Shown here piece after piece: positions 6,443 through 16,777 of a DNA stretch of 64,000 nucleotides. This DNA comes from Bacillota bacterium (GTDB lineage: Bacteria; Bacillota; Bacilli; Bacillales_A; Planococcaceae). The DNA lies in NCBI GenBank assembly GCA_018816185.1, contig JAHIWI010000081.1, forward strand, positions 1 through 64,000, in the 5' to 3' direction. Both the position numbers and the translations under genes were made by a program. The notes beneath the pieces were generated by a model, which was not told where the DNA came from, did no database searches, and was given only the letters and a program-made list of their open reading frames with translations. Numbering within the stretch: the first letter of the stretch is position 1; the number at the start of each line of letters is the position of its first letter.

Positions 6443-9007
6443 TTATAGTCCGCATCTTAATTGAGCATTACAATTTGTACACGTATTACATCCGCCCATC
6501 TCTTCTACTGTTCCAGTACGACAAACAGGACACGTATTTCCAACTTCTGAACCTATTGTTACATTAGTCGAGCGTAAATCTTGAATTGTATCAATTAAAA
6601 CAACCGGACGATTTTTCATTACTTTTTCTTCATGGTAATGCTCGTCCACAATATTTTCTTCTGCTTTCAATGTTAAAACTTGTGCATCTCTACTTCCATC
6701 AACATAAACAGTACCGCCTTTAGCTCCACCCTTATACAAACGTTCATACACTTTTTGAACTTGTTCCACTGTATATCCTCTTGGAGCATTCACCGTTTTT
6801 GAGATCGAACTATCAATCCAACGTTGAATAATACATTGAACATCCACATGAGCTTCAGGTGCAAGTTCCATTGCTGTGACAAACCACTCAGGTAGATTTT
6901 CTTCACTAGCATTAGGATTTGCTGCTAAGTAATCCTGTACAATATCAGCTTTGACTTCTATGAATTTTCCAAGTCTTCCACTGCGGTAATACGTAAATGA
7001 GAAATATGGTTCTAATCCAGTCGCAACACCAACCATAGTTCCTGTTGAACCGGTTGGAGCAACAGTTAATAGATGTGAATTACGGATACCACTTGCTAGA
7101 ATTTTACTGCGGATATATTCAGGCATTTTCTTCATAAACCCAGTCTCAATAAACGCTTGTCTTAATCGATTAGTCTCTTCTACCGTAGAACCTTCTAAGA
7201 ATGGAAAGCTTCCTCTTTCATTAGCCAATTCTGCAGATGTTTCATATGCAGCGACAGCGATCGTTTCAAAAATTTGATCTACCAATCGATTTCCTTCAAC
7301 AGATCCATATTCTTTTTCACAATATATAAGCAAATCAGCTAAGCCCATAACACCTAAACCAACACGACGTTCACCAAGAGCTTGTTTACGATTATCTTCT
7401 AAGAAATAAGGAGTAGCATCAATGACATTATCTTGCATTCTAACTCCAACTTGAACTGTTTCTCTTAGTGCTTCAAAATCAACAGTTTTGTTTTCTTTAT
7501 TTGCAAATTGAGCTAAATTAACAGCAGCTAAATTACAAACAGAATTAGGTGCTAATGGTTGTTCTCCACATGGATTGGTTGCAACTACTTGTTGACCATA
7601 TGCTTTTGCATTCGTCATATCATTTGCATTGTCAATAAAGAAAATGCCTGGTTCTGCAGAATATGTTGCACAGATATTTATTAATTTCCATAATTCTATT
7701 GCTTTCATCATACGGTAAGTTCTTACCCCGTGACCTAACTTCTCCCACTCACGTACATCACCAATTTCATGCCATTTTTCATTATACTCAGCCATTTGTT
7801 CAGGTGTATACTCTTCAACCGCAGGGAAACGAAGAGCGTGATCGCCATCTGCTTCAACTGCCTTCATGAAATCATCTGTTAATGTAACAGAAATATTAGC
7901 ACCAGTTAAAAACTCAGAATTATGGACACTGTATGTACCACCATCATTAATCTTTGTTTCAGCATCACGAATAATGGATTCGTTAAATCCACCGTGACCA
8001 GGAATCGTCTTGTAATTAATAATCCCTTGATACATAGATTCTTCCTGATGTGTTAAAGGCTTAAACTTTAATTTCTCTTTCGCAAGTAAACGAATTGTTT
8101 CATCTTCTGTATTTTCAATTAAGAATCTTAAAATTCTTGGATTTTGCATTTTAGAAATAATAAATTCTGCAATATCTGGATGCCAGTCTGCCAGCATAAT
8201 CATTTGTGCTCCACGACGGCTACCACCTTGTTCAACTAAATGAGTAAGTTTGGCAATATCGTCTAACCAAGAAACGGAACCAGATGATTTGCCGTTTACT
8301 CCTTTAGCTAACGTATTACGCGGACGTAAGGTAGAACCATTTGTGCCTACCCCACCACCACGACTCATAATTTCCATTACTTGTTTTCGATGATCAGAGA
8401 TACCTTCACGCGAATCTGGTACGAAAGGCATAACATAACAATTAAAGTACGTTACATCTGTTTCTGCACCAGCTCCATAAATGACACGACCAGCTGGTAT
8501 GAATTTCAATTCAACTAATTGCTTATAAAATTTATTAAACCACTCTGTCTTTTTCTCTTGTGTAGTTTCTACAGAAGCCAAACCAGTGGCATTTCTCATG
8601 GCAATTTGTTCATAAAAAACTTCAAGTGGTTTTTCAATGACATGAATTGAACGTTTTACAATTCCTGTAGCTTGTTCATCTGCATCATCAATAGCGCTAC
8701 GGTAATCTTCTTCAATCATTACTTCTGCTTTGTTTGATGCTTTATCGATTGAAACGATATACCCAAGACCTCGTGCTGGAAATTTCGGATCTTCTTTAAC
8801 GGTTAATACGACAAAATCTCCAACTTTTAGCGTTTGCTTTGTCGTATCTTTAAAGGAGTAACGATCAATCATAACTAACCTTGAAACACCCTTATGAGTT
8901 ATTTTCATATCACTACTTATTGGGTGAACCTGCGAAAATGCAGCAATATCTTGATTTAAAGCTTCAACATTTACTGAAAAATTGTTTTGTTTTTTTAAAA
9001 TGACCAT
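6443..9007 (-). CDS. nrdJ: Adenosylcobalamin-dependent (class II) ribonucleotide reductase
   Basis: Reduces ribonucleotides to deoxyribonucleotides for DNA synthesis, using a radical generated from vitamin B12 coenzyme rather than a separate radical subunit. The 854 residues include the conserved core NPCGEQPLAP...SVCNLAAVNL, with the active-site Cys and Glu, the upstream cysteine in FNCYVMPFV, the glycine-rich SRGGGVGTNGS and the PTGSTGTM loop. The last 35 residues are cysteine rich (CPVC, CNTCTNC, CGL) and fit the redox-active tail. No beta subunit gene is adjacent, which supports class II. B. subtilis has no such gene at this locus. Tandem NrdR-like boxes lie upstream. Confidence 0.92.
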   Translation of the reverse strand: MVILKKQNNFSVNVEALNQDIAAFSQVHPISSDMKITHKGVSRLVMIDRYSFKDTTKQTLKVGDFVVLTVKEDPKFPARGLGYIVSIDKASNKAEVMIEEDYRSAIDDADEQATGIVKRSIHVIEKPLEVFYEQIAMRNATGLASVETTQEKKTEWFNKFYKQLVELKFIPAGRVIYGAGAETDVTYFNCYVMPFVPDSREGISDHRKQVMEIMSRGGGVGTNGSTLRPRNTLAKGVNGKSSGSVSWLDDIAKLTHLVEQGGSRRGAQMIMLADWHPDIAEFIISKMQNPRILRFLIENTEDETIRLLAKEKLKFKPLTHQEESMYQGIINYKTIPGHGGFNESIIRDAETKINDGGTYSVHNSEFLTGANISVTLTDDFMKAVEADGDHALRFPAVEEYTPEQMAEYNEKWHEIGDVREWEKLGHGVRTYRMMKAIELWKLINICATYSAEPGIFFIDNANDMTNAKAYGQQVVATNPCGEQPLAPNSVCNLAAVNLAQFANKENKTVDFEALRETVQVGVRMQDNVIDATPYFLEDNRKQALGERRVGLGVMGLADLLIYCEKEYGSVEGNRLVDQIFETIAVAAYETSAELANERGSFPFLEGSTVEETNRLRQAFIETGFMKKMPEYIRSKILASGIRNSHLLTVAPTGSTGTMVGVATGLEPYFSFTYYRSGRLGKFIEVKADIVQDYLAANPNASEENLPEWFVTAMELAPEAHVDVQCIIQRWIDSSISKTVNAPRGYTVEQVQKVYERLYKGGAKGGTVYVDGSRDAQVLTLKAEENIVDEHYHEEKVMKNRPVVLIDTIQDLRSTNVTIGSEVGNTCPVCRTGTVEEMGGCNTCTNCNAQLRCGL

Positions 9008-9040
9008 TTAAATTCCTCCTCTAAACATTAAACAACGCAA

Positions 9041-9089
9041 ACACAATATATAGTGTATTCGATATTTATTAAGATACTATATATGGATG
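9041..9089 (-). promoter_or_regulatory. Tandem NrdR boxes upstream of nrdJ
   Basis: The 16-bp site ACACAATATATAGTGT at 9041-9056 agrees fully with the NrdR box (about ACACWATATATWGTGT). A second, weaker site ATACTATATATGGATG lies at 9074-9089. Their centres are 33 bp apart, about three helical turns, as is usual for the pair bound by the ATP/dATP-sensing repressor NrdR. This predicts that nrdJ is repressed when deoxynucleotides are plentiful. Confidence 0.8.
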
Positions 9090-9187
9090 TTTTATTCAAA
9101 TGATTTAGAATCAGCATCGAACATACATGCCCAACGTCTATAGGATAATAGTTTCAATTTATTCTAGAAAATAAACCTATTTACCTA

Positions 9188-10024
9188 TTACTTTCGATAA
9201 GTCCACTCGTCATTAGCGTAACGACTAGCTTCGAGTGATTTCACATATTTTATTTGTTCATCTGATAAAGTAAAATCCTCAAAATGAATATGTAAGCCAT
9301 CTTCAAATCCTTGTTTAAATGCCTGAATACATTCTTGCATATTTGCGGGTTTTTCTCTTAATCGATTAATCGCGACAGCTTTCTCGGGTAAACTTTTTCG
9401 AATTCTTTCTTTTACTTGTTCAGAAGGATATTTAAACAATGAAACGAGTTTATCCGCATCAAGATCCAACAAAATCGCACCATGTTGTAAAATAACACCT
9501 TTTTGTCGTGTTTGTGCGCTACCAGCAACTTTTTTTCCTTCTACCACTAATTCATACCAAGAAGGTGCATCAAAGCATACAGCGCTTTTAGGGTTTTTTA
9601 GTGCACTCTTCTTTTCATCTGTATCCGGTACAGAAAAGTATGCATCTAAACCAAGTTTTTGAAAACCGATTAATAAACCTTCGCTTAACACGCGATATGC
9701 CTCCGTTACAGTTGCAGGCATGTTTGGATACTCTTCACTGACGATGATGCTGTAAGTTAACTCATGCTCATGGAGAACACCTCGACCACCAGTTGGTCTT
9801 CGCACAAATCCAAGATTATGTGTTTTTAGTTGCTCTAAATCAATTTCTTTCTCAACATTTTGGAAATACCCAATCGATAAAGTGGCAGGGTTCCATTGAT
9901 AAAATCGGACAACTGGAGGAATTTCACCAGCACTGTGCCAATCTAGCAATGCTTCATCTAGTGCCATATTGAATGAAGGGCTACATGCCCCAGAATTTAT
10001 AAAATACCAAGTTGGTTTTGACAT
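9188..10024 (-). CDS. lipM: Octanoyl-[GcvH]:protein N-octanoyltransferase
   Basis: Transfers octanoate from acyl carrier protein to the glycine cleavage H protein, the first step of lipoate assembly. The 278 residues contain the BPL/LPL catalytic fold with [11 protein letters not shown] near residue 75 and the catalytic Cys150 in [10 protein letters not shown]. Cys150 is the same number as in B. subtilis LipM. ATG at 10024 is seven bases after AAGGAGG, and a GTG one codon earlier is an alternative. Its place next to the glycine cleavage genes matches its role. Confidence 0.94.
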   Translation of the reverse strand: MSKPTWYFINSGACSPSFNMALDEALLDWHSAGEIPPVVRFYQWNPATLSIGYFQNVEKEIDLEQLKTHNLGFVRRPTGGRGVLHEHELTYSIIVSEEYPNMPATVTEAYRVLSEGLLIGFQKLGLDAYFSVPDTDEKKSALKNPKSAVCFDAPSWYELVVEGKKVAGSAQTRQKGVILQHGAILLDLDADKLVSLFKYPSEQVKERIRKSLPEKAVAINRLREKPANMQECIQAFKQGFEDGLHIHFEDFTLSDEQIKYVKSLEASRYANDEWTYRK

Positions 10025-10123
10025 CACGATTCCTCCTTACAATGAAATACATATTAACAAACACATTGAATTGTGGCTATACTTTCTTTTATAATATAAA
10101 TTAGAGAGAGAGGGGAACAATTC

Positions 10124-10504
10124 GTGGAATACTTGTATATTATCGCAGCCGGTTTATTCGGTTTGATTGTTTATTTTTTAGTTTCTTCATTTCGTTTAAA
10201 GAAAGCTGTTTCTGGTTTAACACAAGAGCAGTTTATCGAAGGTTATCGCAAAGCTCAACTAGTGGATGTTCGTGAACCAAAAGAATATGACGGTGGTCAT
10301 ATTTTAGGAGCACGTAATATTCCTTCCTCACAAATGCGTCAACGTTACAAAGAGATCCGCTCTGACAAACCAGTTTACTTATATTGCCAAAACAGTGCAA
10401 GAAGTGCACGAACTGCTTTGTTCTTAAAGAAAAAAGGATACAACCAAATTTATCAGTTACAAGGCGGCTTCCGTCAATGGACTGGTAAAATCAAAGCAAA
10501 ATAA
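10124..10504 (+). CDS. yqhL: Membrane-anchored rhodanese-like protein (YqhL)
   Basis: The 126 residues consist of an N-terminal membrane helix (residues 4-22) and one rhodanese domain. The active-site loop is YCQNSARSARTA with Cys88. Rhodanese domains transfer sulfane sulfur, but the substrate here is unknown. The start is GTG behind the purine-rich GAGAGGGGA. It is divergent from lipM, as in B. subtilis. Confidence 0.9.
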   Translation: MEYLYIIAAGLFGLIVYFLVSSFRLKKAVSGLTQEQFIEGYRKAQLVDVREPKEYDGGHILGARNIPSSQMRQRYKEIRSDKPVYLYCQNSARSARTALFLKKKGYNQIYQLQGGFRQWTGKIKAK

Positions 10505-10515
10505 AAACGCTTAAG

Positions 10516-10555
10516 GGGTTATCTCAAAAGTCGATTAACGACTGAGAGATAATCC
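10516..10555 (+). terminator. Terminator after yqhL
   Basis: A stem GGGTTATCTC / GAGATAATCC encloses a second stem AGTCG-CGACT and is followed by a run of T on the plus strand. It begins 12 bases after the yqhL stop. Confidence 0.8.
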
Positions 10556-10786
10556 TTTTTTTCATAACTTCGAGTTTCTAAGGAAGCATTGCGATGCAAC
10601 GTTTTTTCATTTTGAACTTTATAAGTACTATCAAACGCCAATGAGCATGTCATCTTAGTATGAGGTTCTTTACTGATTAAATTAACTCATCACTAATCGC
10701 AACAAAAAGAAATGAATTTATTGACCGTCTCCAGTTGAATAAATTGTCACGAGCTAAGGGGCACCTGTCATTTCATTCATTAAAAA

Positions 10787-10828
10787 AAACTGTAAACAAA
10801 CTATCTTTCACGAGTTTGTTTACAGTTT
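10787..10828 (-). terminator. Terminator of the gcv operon
   Basis: A stem AAACTGTAAACAAACT with its exact complement and a ten-base loop is followed on the minus strand by seven T. It lies after a first hairpin at 10832-10853 (GAGAGCTC/GAGCTCTC), which immediately follows the gcvPB stop. The two stems together end the gcvT-gcvPA-gcvPB transcript. Confidence 0.85.
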
Positions 10829-10862
10829 AGGGAGAGCTCATAGTAGAGCTCTCTTTTTGTTT

Positions 10863-12323
10863 TTAATCTTTTTTATAACGTAACACAGGTGTACGAGCAG
10901 CTTTCGTCTCATCTAAACGTTTAATAACCGTTGTATGAGGCGCTTGCTGAACAATTTCCGGTGTTTCTTCAACTTCTTTTGCAATTTGAATCATCGCATC
11001 GATAAATGCATCCAACGTTTCCTTCGATTCAGTTTCAGTTGGCTCAATCATCATAGCCTCTTCCACGTTTAATGGGAAGTAAATGGTTGGTGGATGATAT
11101 CCGAAATCAAGCAATCGTTTTGCCATATCTAGTGTACGAACACCCAGTTTCTTTTGACGTCGACCACTTAACACAAATTCGTGTTTACAATGGCGATCAT
11201 ATGGTAAGTCAAAATGAGGCTGAAGTCTACGCATCATGTAATTCGCATTTAAAACCGCATATTCAGTAATTGCTTTCAAACCATCTGGACCCATTGAACG
11301 AATATACGTGTAGGCACGTACATTGATTCCAAAGTTGCCATAGAAGGGCTTAACACGTCCAATAGATTTCGGTCGATTGTAATCGAACTCATATCCTTCT
11401 TCAGTTTTCACAAGAACTGGTTTTGGTAAGAACGGAATTAAATCTTTTTTTACTCCTACTGGACCAGAACCTGGGCCACCGCCACCATGTGGACCTGTAA
11501 ATGTTTTATGCAAGTTCAAATGTACGCAGTCAAACCCCATATCTCCAGGGCGTGCTTTAGACATTACTGCGTTTAAATTTGCTCCGTCATAATACAACTT
11601 TCCACCAACACCATGGATAATAGAAGCCATTTCTAAAATGTTTTCTTCGAATAATCCTAGTGTATTTGGATTTGTTAACATCAGCGCAGCGGTATCGTCA
11701 CCAACTACACGCTTTAAATCTTCTAAATCTACTAAGCCGTTTTCATCGGATTTAACAGTGATCGTATCAAAACCAGCAACAGTAGCTGAGGCTGGATTTG
11801 TTCCATGTGCAGAGTCAGGCACGATTACTTTTGTACGCTGAGTATCTCCATTCGCTTCATGGAAAGCACGAATCATCATTAAAGCCGTCCATTCTCCATG
11901 AGCACCAGCAGCAGGTTGAAGTGTAACTTCATCCATCCCAGTAATTTCAATTAAATGTTCTTGTAGGTCATACATTAACTCCATAGCACCTTGCACCGTT
12001 TCTTCATCTTGTAATGGATGAATATTTGCAAAGCCTGGGAATCGAGCAACTGACTCATTGATTTTCGGATTGTATTTCATAGTACATGAACCTAAAGGAT
12101 AAAATCCTGAATCTACCCCATGATTCCTTTTTGAAAGAGCTGTATAATGACGCATAATATCTAGTTCAGATACTTCGGGAAGTTCAGCAAGCTCTTCGCG
12201 TAATAAGCCGTCAGGTAATAATGAAGTTAAGTCAACTTCTGGTATATCAAGTTCAGGTAAGCTATATCCTACGCGTCCCTCTTTTGTAATTTCAAAAATT
12301 AGTGGTTGATTATCTTTATGCAC
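10863..12323 (-). CDS. gcvPB: Glycine dehydrogenase (decarboxylating) subunit 2
   Basis: With GcvPA it forms the P protein of the glycine cleavage system, which decarboxylates glycine and passes aminomethyl to the lipoyl arm of GcvH. The 486 residues contain the PLP-binding Lys273 in [22 protein letters not shown] at 12323 is chosen because it gives the family N-terminus [20 protein letters not shown] and follows GGGG by eight bases. It overlaps the gcvPA stop by eight bases. No gcvH is in the window. Confidence 0.96.
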   Translation of the reverse strand: MHKDNQPLIFEITKEGRVGYSLPELDIPEVDLTSLLPDGLLREELAELPEVSELDIMRHYTALSKRNHGVDSGFYPLGSCTMKYNPKINESVARFPGFANIHPLQDEETVQGAMELMYDLQEHLIEITGMDEVTLQPAAGAHGEWTALMMIRAFHEANGDTQRTKVIVPDSAHGTNPASATVAGFDTITVKSDENGLVDLEDLKRVVGDDTAALMLTNPNTLGLFEENILEMASIIHGVGGKLYYDGANLNAVMSKARPGDMGFDCVHLNLHKTFTGPHGGGGPGSGPVGVKKDLIPFLPKPVLVKTEEGYEFDYNRPKSIGRVKPFYGNFGINVRAYTYIRSMGPDGLKAITEYAVLNANYMMRRLQPHFDLPYDRHCKHEFVLSGRRQKKLGVRTLDMAKRLLDFGYHPPTIYFPLNVEEAMMIEPTETESKETLDAFIDAMIQIAKEVEETPEIVQQAPHTTVIKRLDETKAARTPVLRYKKD

Positions 12324-13662
12324 GGAAAGACCCCATTTCTTGCACAAGCGCATCGATTTCTTCTTTTGTACGTTGTTCAGTAACAGCGATTAATACATGT
12401 CCTGCTAACTTATCATCAACTTTACCTAAGTCAAATCCACCGATAATACCCTTTTTCAACAGTTCTTTTGTTAGAACAGTGATATCGGTATCTGCTTTAA
12501 CAACGATTTCATTGAAATGAGGACCTTGATATACAACTTCAAACCCCTGAGCTTCGAAAGCTTTTTTAGCATAATTCGTTTTTAAAATATTTTGAGTTGC
12601 AATTTCTTGAACACCTTTTTTACCAAGAGCAGTCATTGCTACAGAAGCTGCTAATGCATTAAGTGCTTGGTTCGAACATATGTTGGAAGTTGCTTTATCA
12701 CGACGAATATGTTGTTCACGAGCTTGTAATGTTAAGACAAATCCTCTACGTCCAACTTCATCTGTCGTTTCACCAACTAAACGTCCTGGAACTTTACGCA
12801 TTAACTTTGTAGTAACAGCAAAATAACCGCAATGTGGTCCCCCAAATGATTCAGAGATTCCAAATGGTTGAGCATCCCCGACTACAATGTCAGCACCAAG
12901 TTTACCTGGTGAAGTTAAAATACCAAGTGACAGCGGATTAGAAGAAACCACCATTAAGGCTTTCGCTTCGTGAGTTACTGTTTCAACTTTACGTAAATCC
13001 TCAACTTGACCATAAAAGTTTGGATATTGAACAAGCACAGCTGCTGTATTATCATCAATTAACTCGTTAAGTGCATCAATATCTGTAACGCCATCTTTAG
13101 TCGGAATTTGAACGACTTCAATCGATTGTCCTAAAGCATACATACGCACTACGTCTTGAGATTCTGGATTAACTGCACCTGAAATCAATAGCTTTTTACG
13201 CTTAGTATGACCAGCTGCTAGCATTCCCGCTTCAGCCAAAGCTGTACCACCGTCATACATGGAAGAGTTGGCTAAATCCATTCCCGTCAACTCACAAATC
13301 ATTGTTTGAAATTCAAAGATTGCTTGAAGTTCACCTTGAGAAATTTCTGGTTGGTAAGGCGTATATGCCGTATAAAATTCAGAACGAGAAATAACGTGAT
13401 CTACAATAATCGGTTTATAGTGATCGTAAACACCTGCACCTAAAAAAGAAGCATACGTTTTGTTATCTGCATTTTTGGCAGCCATTTGAGAAAGTTCTTT
13501 TAGTAGAGATGATTCAGATTTAGCTGGTTTGATATTATATTCACCTTTAAACCTTACTTTTTCAGGTATATCTGAAAATAACTCATCTATAGAAGAAACT
13601 CCAATTGTATCTAACATATCTTTTTGGTCTTGCTCTGTCATTGGTAAGTAACGATGTTTCAT
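12316..13662 (-). CDS. gcvPA: Glycine dehydrogenase (decarboxylating) subunit 1
   Basis: The first half of the split P protein of glycine cleavage, 448 residues, the normal size. It starts [17 protein letters not shown], a typical family N-terminus, with an AGAGG ribosome site ten bases upstream. It contains [24 protein letters not shown] sequence and GGPHCGYF in the fold. It lies 24 bases after gcvT. Confidence 0.96.
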   Translation of the reverse strand: MKHRYLPMTEQDQKDMLDTIGVSSIDELFSDIPEKVRFKGEYNIKPAKSESSLLKELSQMAAKNADNKTYASFLGAGVYDHYKPIIVDHVISRSEFYTAYTPYQPEISQGELQAIFEFQTMICELTGMDLANSSMYDGGTALAEAGMLAAGHTKRKKLLISGAVNPESQDVVRMYALGQSIEVVQIPTKDGVTDIDALNELIDDNTAAVLVQYPNFYGQVEDLRKVETVTHEAKALMVVSSNPLSLGILTSPGKLGADIVVGDAQPFGISESFGGPHCGYFAVTTKLMRKVPGRLVGETTDEVGRRGFVLTLQAREQHIRRDKATSNICSNQALNALAASVAMTALGKKGVQEIATQNILKTNYAKKAFEAQGFEVVYQGPHFNEIVVKADTDITVLTKELLKKGIIGGFDLGKVDDKLAGHVLIAVTEQRTKEEIDALVQEMGSFRA

Positions 13663-13686
13663 CCGGGCACAACCTCTTTCCAACAA

Positions 13687-14790
13687 TTATTTTTGTCGTT
13701 TATAAAATGGTGTCGCAACTGTTACTGCTTTTAAACGCTTTCCACGAATCTCAACTTCTACTTCTGTTCCAAGATCGCTAAATTTTCGATCGATCAAACC
13801 TAAACCAATATTTTTCTTTAATGTTGGTGACTGCGTACCGGTTGTAATCTCACCGATCTTTTCATTATTAATAAATACTGGATAACCAGTACGAGGAATC
13901 CCTTTATCAATCATTTCAAGTCCCACTAATTTACGTGGTATGCCAGATTCTTTTTGTTGGACAAGTGCTTTTTGTCCAATAAAGTCATCTTCTTTCTTCA
14001 ATTTCACAGCAAAGCCAATGCCAGCTTCAAGTGGAGAAATATCTTTAGTAAGTTCTTGACCATACAACGCTAAACAAGCTTCAAAACGTAATGTATCACG
14101 TGCACCTAAACCACATGGTAAAACGCCGTCATCCTTACCTTCTCTTAAAATTTCGTGCCATAAAGCTTTAACTTCTTGTGGATCTCCGTAGATTTCAAAG
14201 CCATCTTCACCTGTATAACCTGTTCTTGAAACAAGGTATTCATATTCGCCTATTTTCACTTGTGTTTTAAATTTAAAAAATGTTATTTCTGAAAGGTCTT
14301 CTTTCGTTAATCTTTGTAAAACAGTTTCCGCTAATGGTCCTTGAAATGCTATTTGACCATATGAATCAGACACATTCGAAACTGACAAATCACCGAATAA
14401 GAAACCTTTCATCCATTCAAAGTCTTTCTCAATGTTAGAGGCATTCACAACCAAAAGGTAATGATGCTGAGCAATTTTATAAACTAATAAATCGTCTACT
14501 GTACCACCATCTTCATAACACATCGCAGAATACATCGCTTGTCCATCTTGAAGCTTCGACAAATCATTAGTTAATATGCGCTGTAAATATGACAGACTGT
14601 CTTCACCTTTTACAATGATTTCACCCATATGAGATACATCAAATAATCCCGCTTTTGTACGAACCGCTTCATGTTCTAATTTAATGCTAGAAAATTGTAC
14701 TGGTAACTCCCAGCCACCAAAATCAATTGTTTTCCCACCATATGATGCATATACGTCAAACAAGGGAGTACGTTGTAATTGCTCTGACAT
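13687..14790 (-). CDS. gcvT: Aminomethyltransferase (glycine cleavage T protein)
   Basis: Takes the aminomethyl group from lipoylated GcvH, releases ammonia and makes 5,10-methylene-tetrahydrofolate. The 367 residues include [19 protein letters not shown] and [13 protein letters not shown] of the folate-binding fold, and [11 protein letters not shown]. Of two nearby ATG codons the one at 14790 is eight bases after AGGAGG and is preferred. It is the first gene of the operon, under the glycine riboswitch. Confidence 0.96.
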   Translation of the reverse strand: MSEQLQRTPLFDVYASYGGKTIDFGGWELPVQFSSIKLEHEAVRTKAGLFDVSHMGEIIVKGEDSLSYLQRILTNDLSKLQDGQAMYSAMCYEDGGTVDDLLVYKIAQHHYLLVVNASNIEKDFEWMKGFLFGDLSVSNVSDSYGQIAFQGPLAETVLQRLTKEDLSEITFFKFKTQVKIGEYEYLVSRTGYTGEDGFEIYGDPQEVKALWHEILREGKDDGVLPCGLGARDTLRFEACLALYGQELTKDISPLEAGIGFAVKLKKEDDFIGQKALVQQKESGIPRKLVGLEMIDKGIPRTGYPVFINNEKIGEITTGTQSPTLKKNIGLGLIDRKFSDLGTEVEVEIRGKRLKAVTVATPFYKRQK

Positions 14791-14990
14791 TTTCATTTCC
14801 TCCTTTTTAACACAATAATCAAAAAACAAAGAATACATGTTTATTGCACACAATGTTGTTTTTGTTTATTGATCTTCCTAAACTTACATTCTCGTATCCA
14901 TGCTAGAAAAAACTAGTACCAAAATTGATTCAAGCTAATCTTCTCTAATACTGAAATCTGTAAACTTATGTTTCCTAATCAGTACAAAAA

Positions 14991-15029
14991 AGGACAGAGA
15001 ATCCCCTTATTAAAGGGATTCTCTGTCCT
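14991..15029 (-). terminator. Riboswitch-controlled terminator upstream of gcvT
   Basis: A near-perfect stem AGGACAGAGAATCCC with its complement and a short loop is followed by T residues on the minus strand. It lies just after the second glycine aptamer, whose 3' end (CAGGACAGAG) overlaps the stem. This is the expected expression platform of an ON switch. Confidence 0.88.
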
Positions 15030-15195
15030 GGTACCTGAAAGTTTACCTGAAATCGGCTTTCCTCTTTGGTAGCTAAATATAGATATAGCATTCTCCAGAG
15101 ATGCGTCCTATACGAGTCTTTTTGCCTGAGAGATTCGTTATTTAACTTGCTCCTTCGGCGACGCTATTTGCGTTCTCTCCCCGTATACTCATCCG
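15020..15195 (-). promoter_or_regulatory. Tandem glycine riboswitch
   Basis: The minus strand carries two consecutive aptamer cores. The first has GGAGAGAAC, GCCGAAGGAGCAAG and AATCTCTCAGGCAAAAAGAC. The second has CATCTCTGGAGAA, ACCAAAGAGGAAAGCC and AAACTTTCAGGTACCAGGAC. These are the conserved segments of the Rfam glycine riboswitch. Known members in front of gcvT bind glycine and turn on the operon so that excess glycine is broken down. The remaining part of 14791-15343 holds nothing else that I recognise. Confidence 0.95.
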
Positions 15196-15343
15196 CCCCA
15201 AAACAATTGTTTTGGAATATAAAAAATTCAATGTACATAAAGCGTTTACCGCTTTGTCTATATCCTAACATTGAACACAAGGAAAGCGCAATCTTTTTTA
15301 CTACAACATCCATTCGCGAACAATTATCAAATAATCTATATAT

Positions 15344-15856
15344 TCATTCGCCTTTTAGTCTATTTACTTGAAAAGCAGCATATTCAGTTATTTGTCTCAA
15401 TGAACGGCCTTCAGTTCTAATTGTTATATGAGCAACAGATTTGTAGAAACGCTTTCTATAAGTATAAAGTGATTCTAACTCCTCTTTAGTAGACGCTTGT
15501 ACGATGGGTCTATTAACATCTTTGTGAATCCGTTTCCAAATGTCAGGAAACGTTGCATCCAAAAATAGAACTAAACCCGTTTGCCTCATGAGTCTCCTAT
15601 TTAATGCATCAATTGCAACCCCACCGCCAGTTGACACAATACACCACTCATCTCGAAATGTTTTCAAAAACGCTCTCTCTTGCTCCCTAAAGAACGGCTC
15701 CCCATATTCCCTAAAAATATCTGGAATAGACATGCCTACTTTTTTCACAATTTCTTGATCCATATCATAGTAGGGAATTTTCAACAAAAAACTTAACCTT
15801 CTACCGATCGCACTCTTCCCACTACCCATGAAACCGACTAAATAAATTTTTCTCAT
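15344..15856 (-). CDS. aroK: Shikimate kinase
   Basis: Phosphorylates shikimate with ATP in the aromatic amino acid pathway. The 170-residue chain begins with the P-loop LVGFMGSGKSAIGRRLS (residues 6-22), has the substrate-binding Asp in YDMDQEI, the STGGG loop near residue 76 and the lid arginines in NRPIVQA. It lies between the comG operon and the glycine riboswitch. Confidence 0.95.
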   Translation of the reverse strand: MRKIYLVGFMGSGKSAIGRRLSFLLKIPYYDMDQEIVKKVGMSIPDIFREYGEPFFREQERAFLKTFRDEWCIVSTGGGVAIDALNRRLMRQTGLVLFLDATFPDIWKRIHKDVNRPIVQASTKEELESLYTYRKRFYKSVAHITIRTEGRSLRQITEYAAFQVNRLKGE

Positions 15857-15892
15857 ACTATACCCCGCTTATTACGGATCATCGAATCATTT

Positions 15893-16078
15893 TTATTCTT
15901 GATTTTCCATTTGTACTATCGTAGCAGATATATAGCGACTTTCCAACATTTCATAAATTCCCATTTGGGTTACATAAGCCCCTACAAAAACAATCAGTAA
16001 TCCACTAATCACAAATAGTAAAATCAATGCAGCAGGCAAAAGAATTCCTTTTTCATTCCCCAACAAATGAAAGTTCAT
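15893..16078 (-). CDS. comGG: ComGG-like competence pseudopilin, short
   Basis: The last member of the comG operon. The 61 residues contain one hydrophobic helix (about residues 13-36) preceded by NEKGILLPA, a pseudopilin-like start. B. subtilis ComGG has about 124 residues, so the soluble part is largely missing. ATG at 16078 is nine bases after AAGGAA. A TTG at 16114 is possible but has no ribosome site. Named mainly by position after comGF. Confidence 0.65.
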   Translation of the reverse strand: MNFHLLGNEKGILLPAALILLFVISGLLIVFVGAYVTQMGIYEMLESRYISATIVQMENQE

Positions 16079-16493
16079 AAACACGTTCCTTCTTAAGTCC
16101 ACTTTCAAATTCAACAGCTATCTTTAGCTTTGTACCATTTAGTTGAAACTGACTCTTAGTAATATGTAACAACATAGGTTCATGACCTAATCTATTTTTT
16201 TGTTTACGGATTAAATTTCCCGTAAATTCAATATCAAATTCTTCTGCGGACTGTCGAAATCGTATTCCAACACTATTTGGTTGTTCCTCTACATGTTGTA
16301 AATTTATTAAATACGGTAAAATCTCTAGTGAAAACAATTCAAACTCCATTTCTTCTGTATGAGTCAAATACTTCTCGGAATCTTTAAGCCATTCAAAGTA
16401 GAAGAAAATCATATTGGAAAAAAGTAAGAATAGCATGATTTGAACCAAAGCATCGATGAATGTATACCCATTGCTTGTTAATAATTTTCGCAT
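16053..16493 (-). CDS. comGF: ComGF-like competence pseudopilin
   Basis: A minor pseudopilin of the transformation pilus. The 146 residues start with MRKLLTSNGYTFIDALVQI, a type IV prepilin cleavage region with Gly9 followed by YTFID, then a membrane helix. Asp stands where most prepilins have Glu at position +5. It overlaps comGE by 16 bases and comGG by 26 bases. Confidence 0.85.
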   Translation of the reverse strand: MRKLLTSNGYTFIDALVQIMLFLLFSNMIFFYFEWLKDSEKYLTHTEEMEFELFSLEILPYLINLQHVEEQPNSVGIRFRQSAEEFDIEFTGNLIRKQKNRLGHEPMLLHITKSQFQLNGTKLKIAVEFESGLKKERVYELSFVGE

Positions 16494-16777
16494 GATTGAT
16501 AAGTAATTTCTGTTTTTGTGTAATCAATGCAAAGCAATCTCTCTTCCCATGTCCATGAGTAATTCACTTTATCTATAACACGGTTTCCCGTTAGGATTCC
16601 GTGTCCCCGTTTGATAGCAGCTTGATTTGATGTGTAGGCTAAATGAACATCGATCTTTTGATCGTGTAACTTAGCGAGCATTCGATAACTGATTGGTAGC
16701 AGCGAGCCAAAAATCACCATCGTTACAGTCAAAGTCAGCATTGCTTCAGCAAATGAAAATCCTTTTTCATTCCTCAA
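16478..16777 (-). CDS. comGE: ComGE-like competence pseudopilin
   Basis: A 99-residue pseudopilin with the cleavage motif EKGFSFAEAML (Gly6, Glu11) and a hydrophobic helix up to residue 28. Start is TTG with AAGGAAAG seven bases upstream. It overlaps comGD by 11 bases. Members of this family prime or extend the competence pilus and are processed by prepilin peptidase ComC, which is not in this window. Confidence 0.82.
   Translation of the reverse strand: MRNEKGFSFAEAMLTLTVTMVIFGSLLPISYRMLAKLHDQKIDVHLAYTSNQAAIKRGHGILTGNRVIDKVNYSWTWEERLLCIDYTKTEITYQSCENY

Larger units (their letters stand above)
10505..10862. other. Gene-free interval between convergent yqhL and gcvPB
   Basis: Apart from the yqhL terminator on the left and the two gcv hairpins on the right I see no gene. 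The middle contains GCATTGCGATGCAACG at about 10585-10600, similar to the GCGATGCAACG motif at about 3270, which may be remains of a small repeat. Confidence 0.6.

Noticed and set aside
6330..6455. Upstream extension of the YqhR-like gene
   Set aside because: It runs through the nrdJ terminator and has no ribosome site. The start at 6329 has one.
15066..15371. Open frame of 101 codons on the plus strand
   Set aside because: It lies over the glycine riboswitch and the end of aroK in antisense. The RNA structure explains the sequence, and there is no ribosome site.
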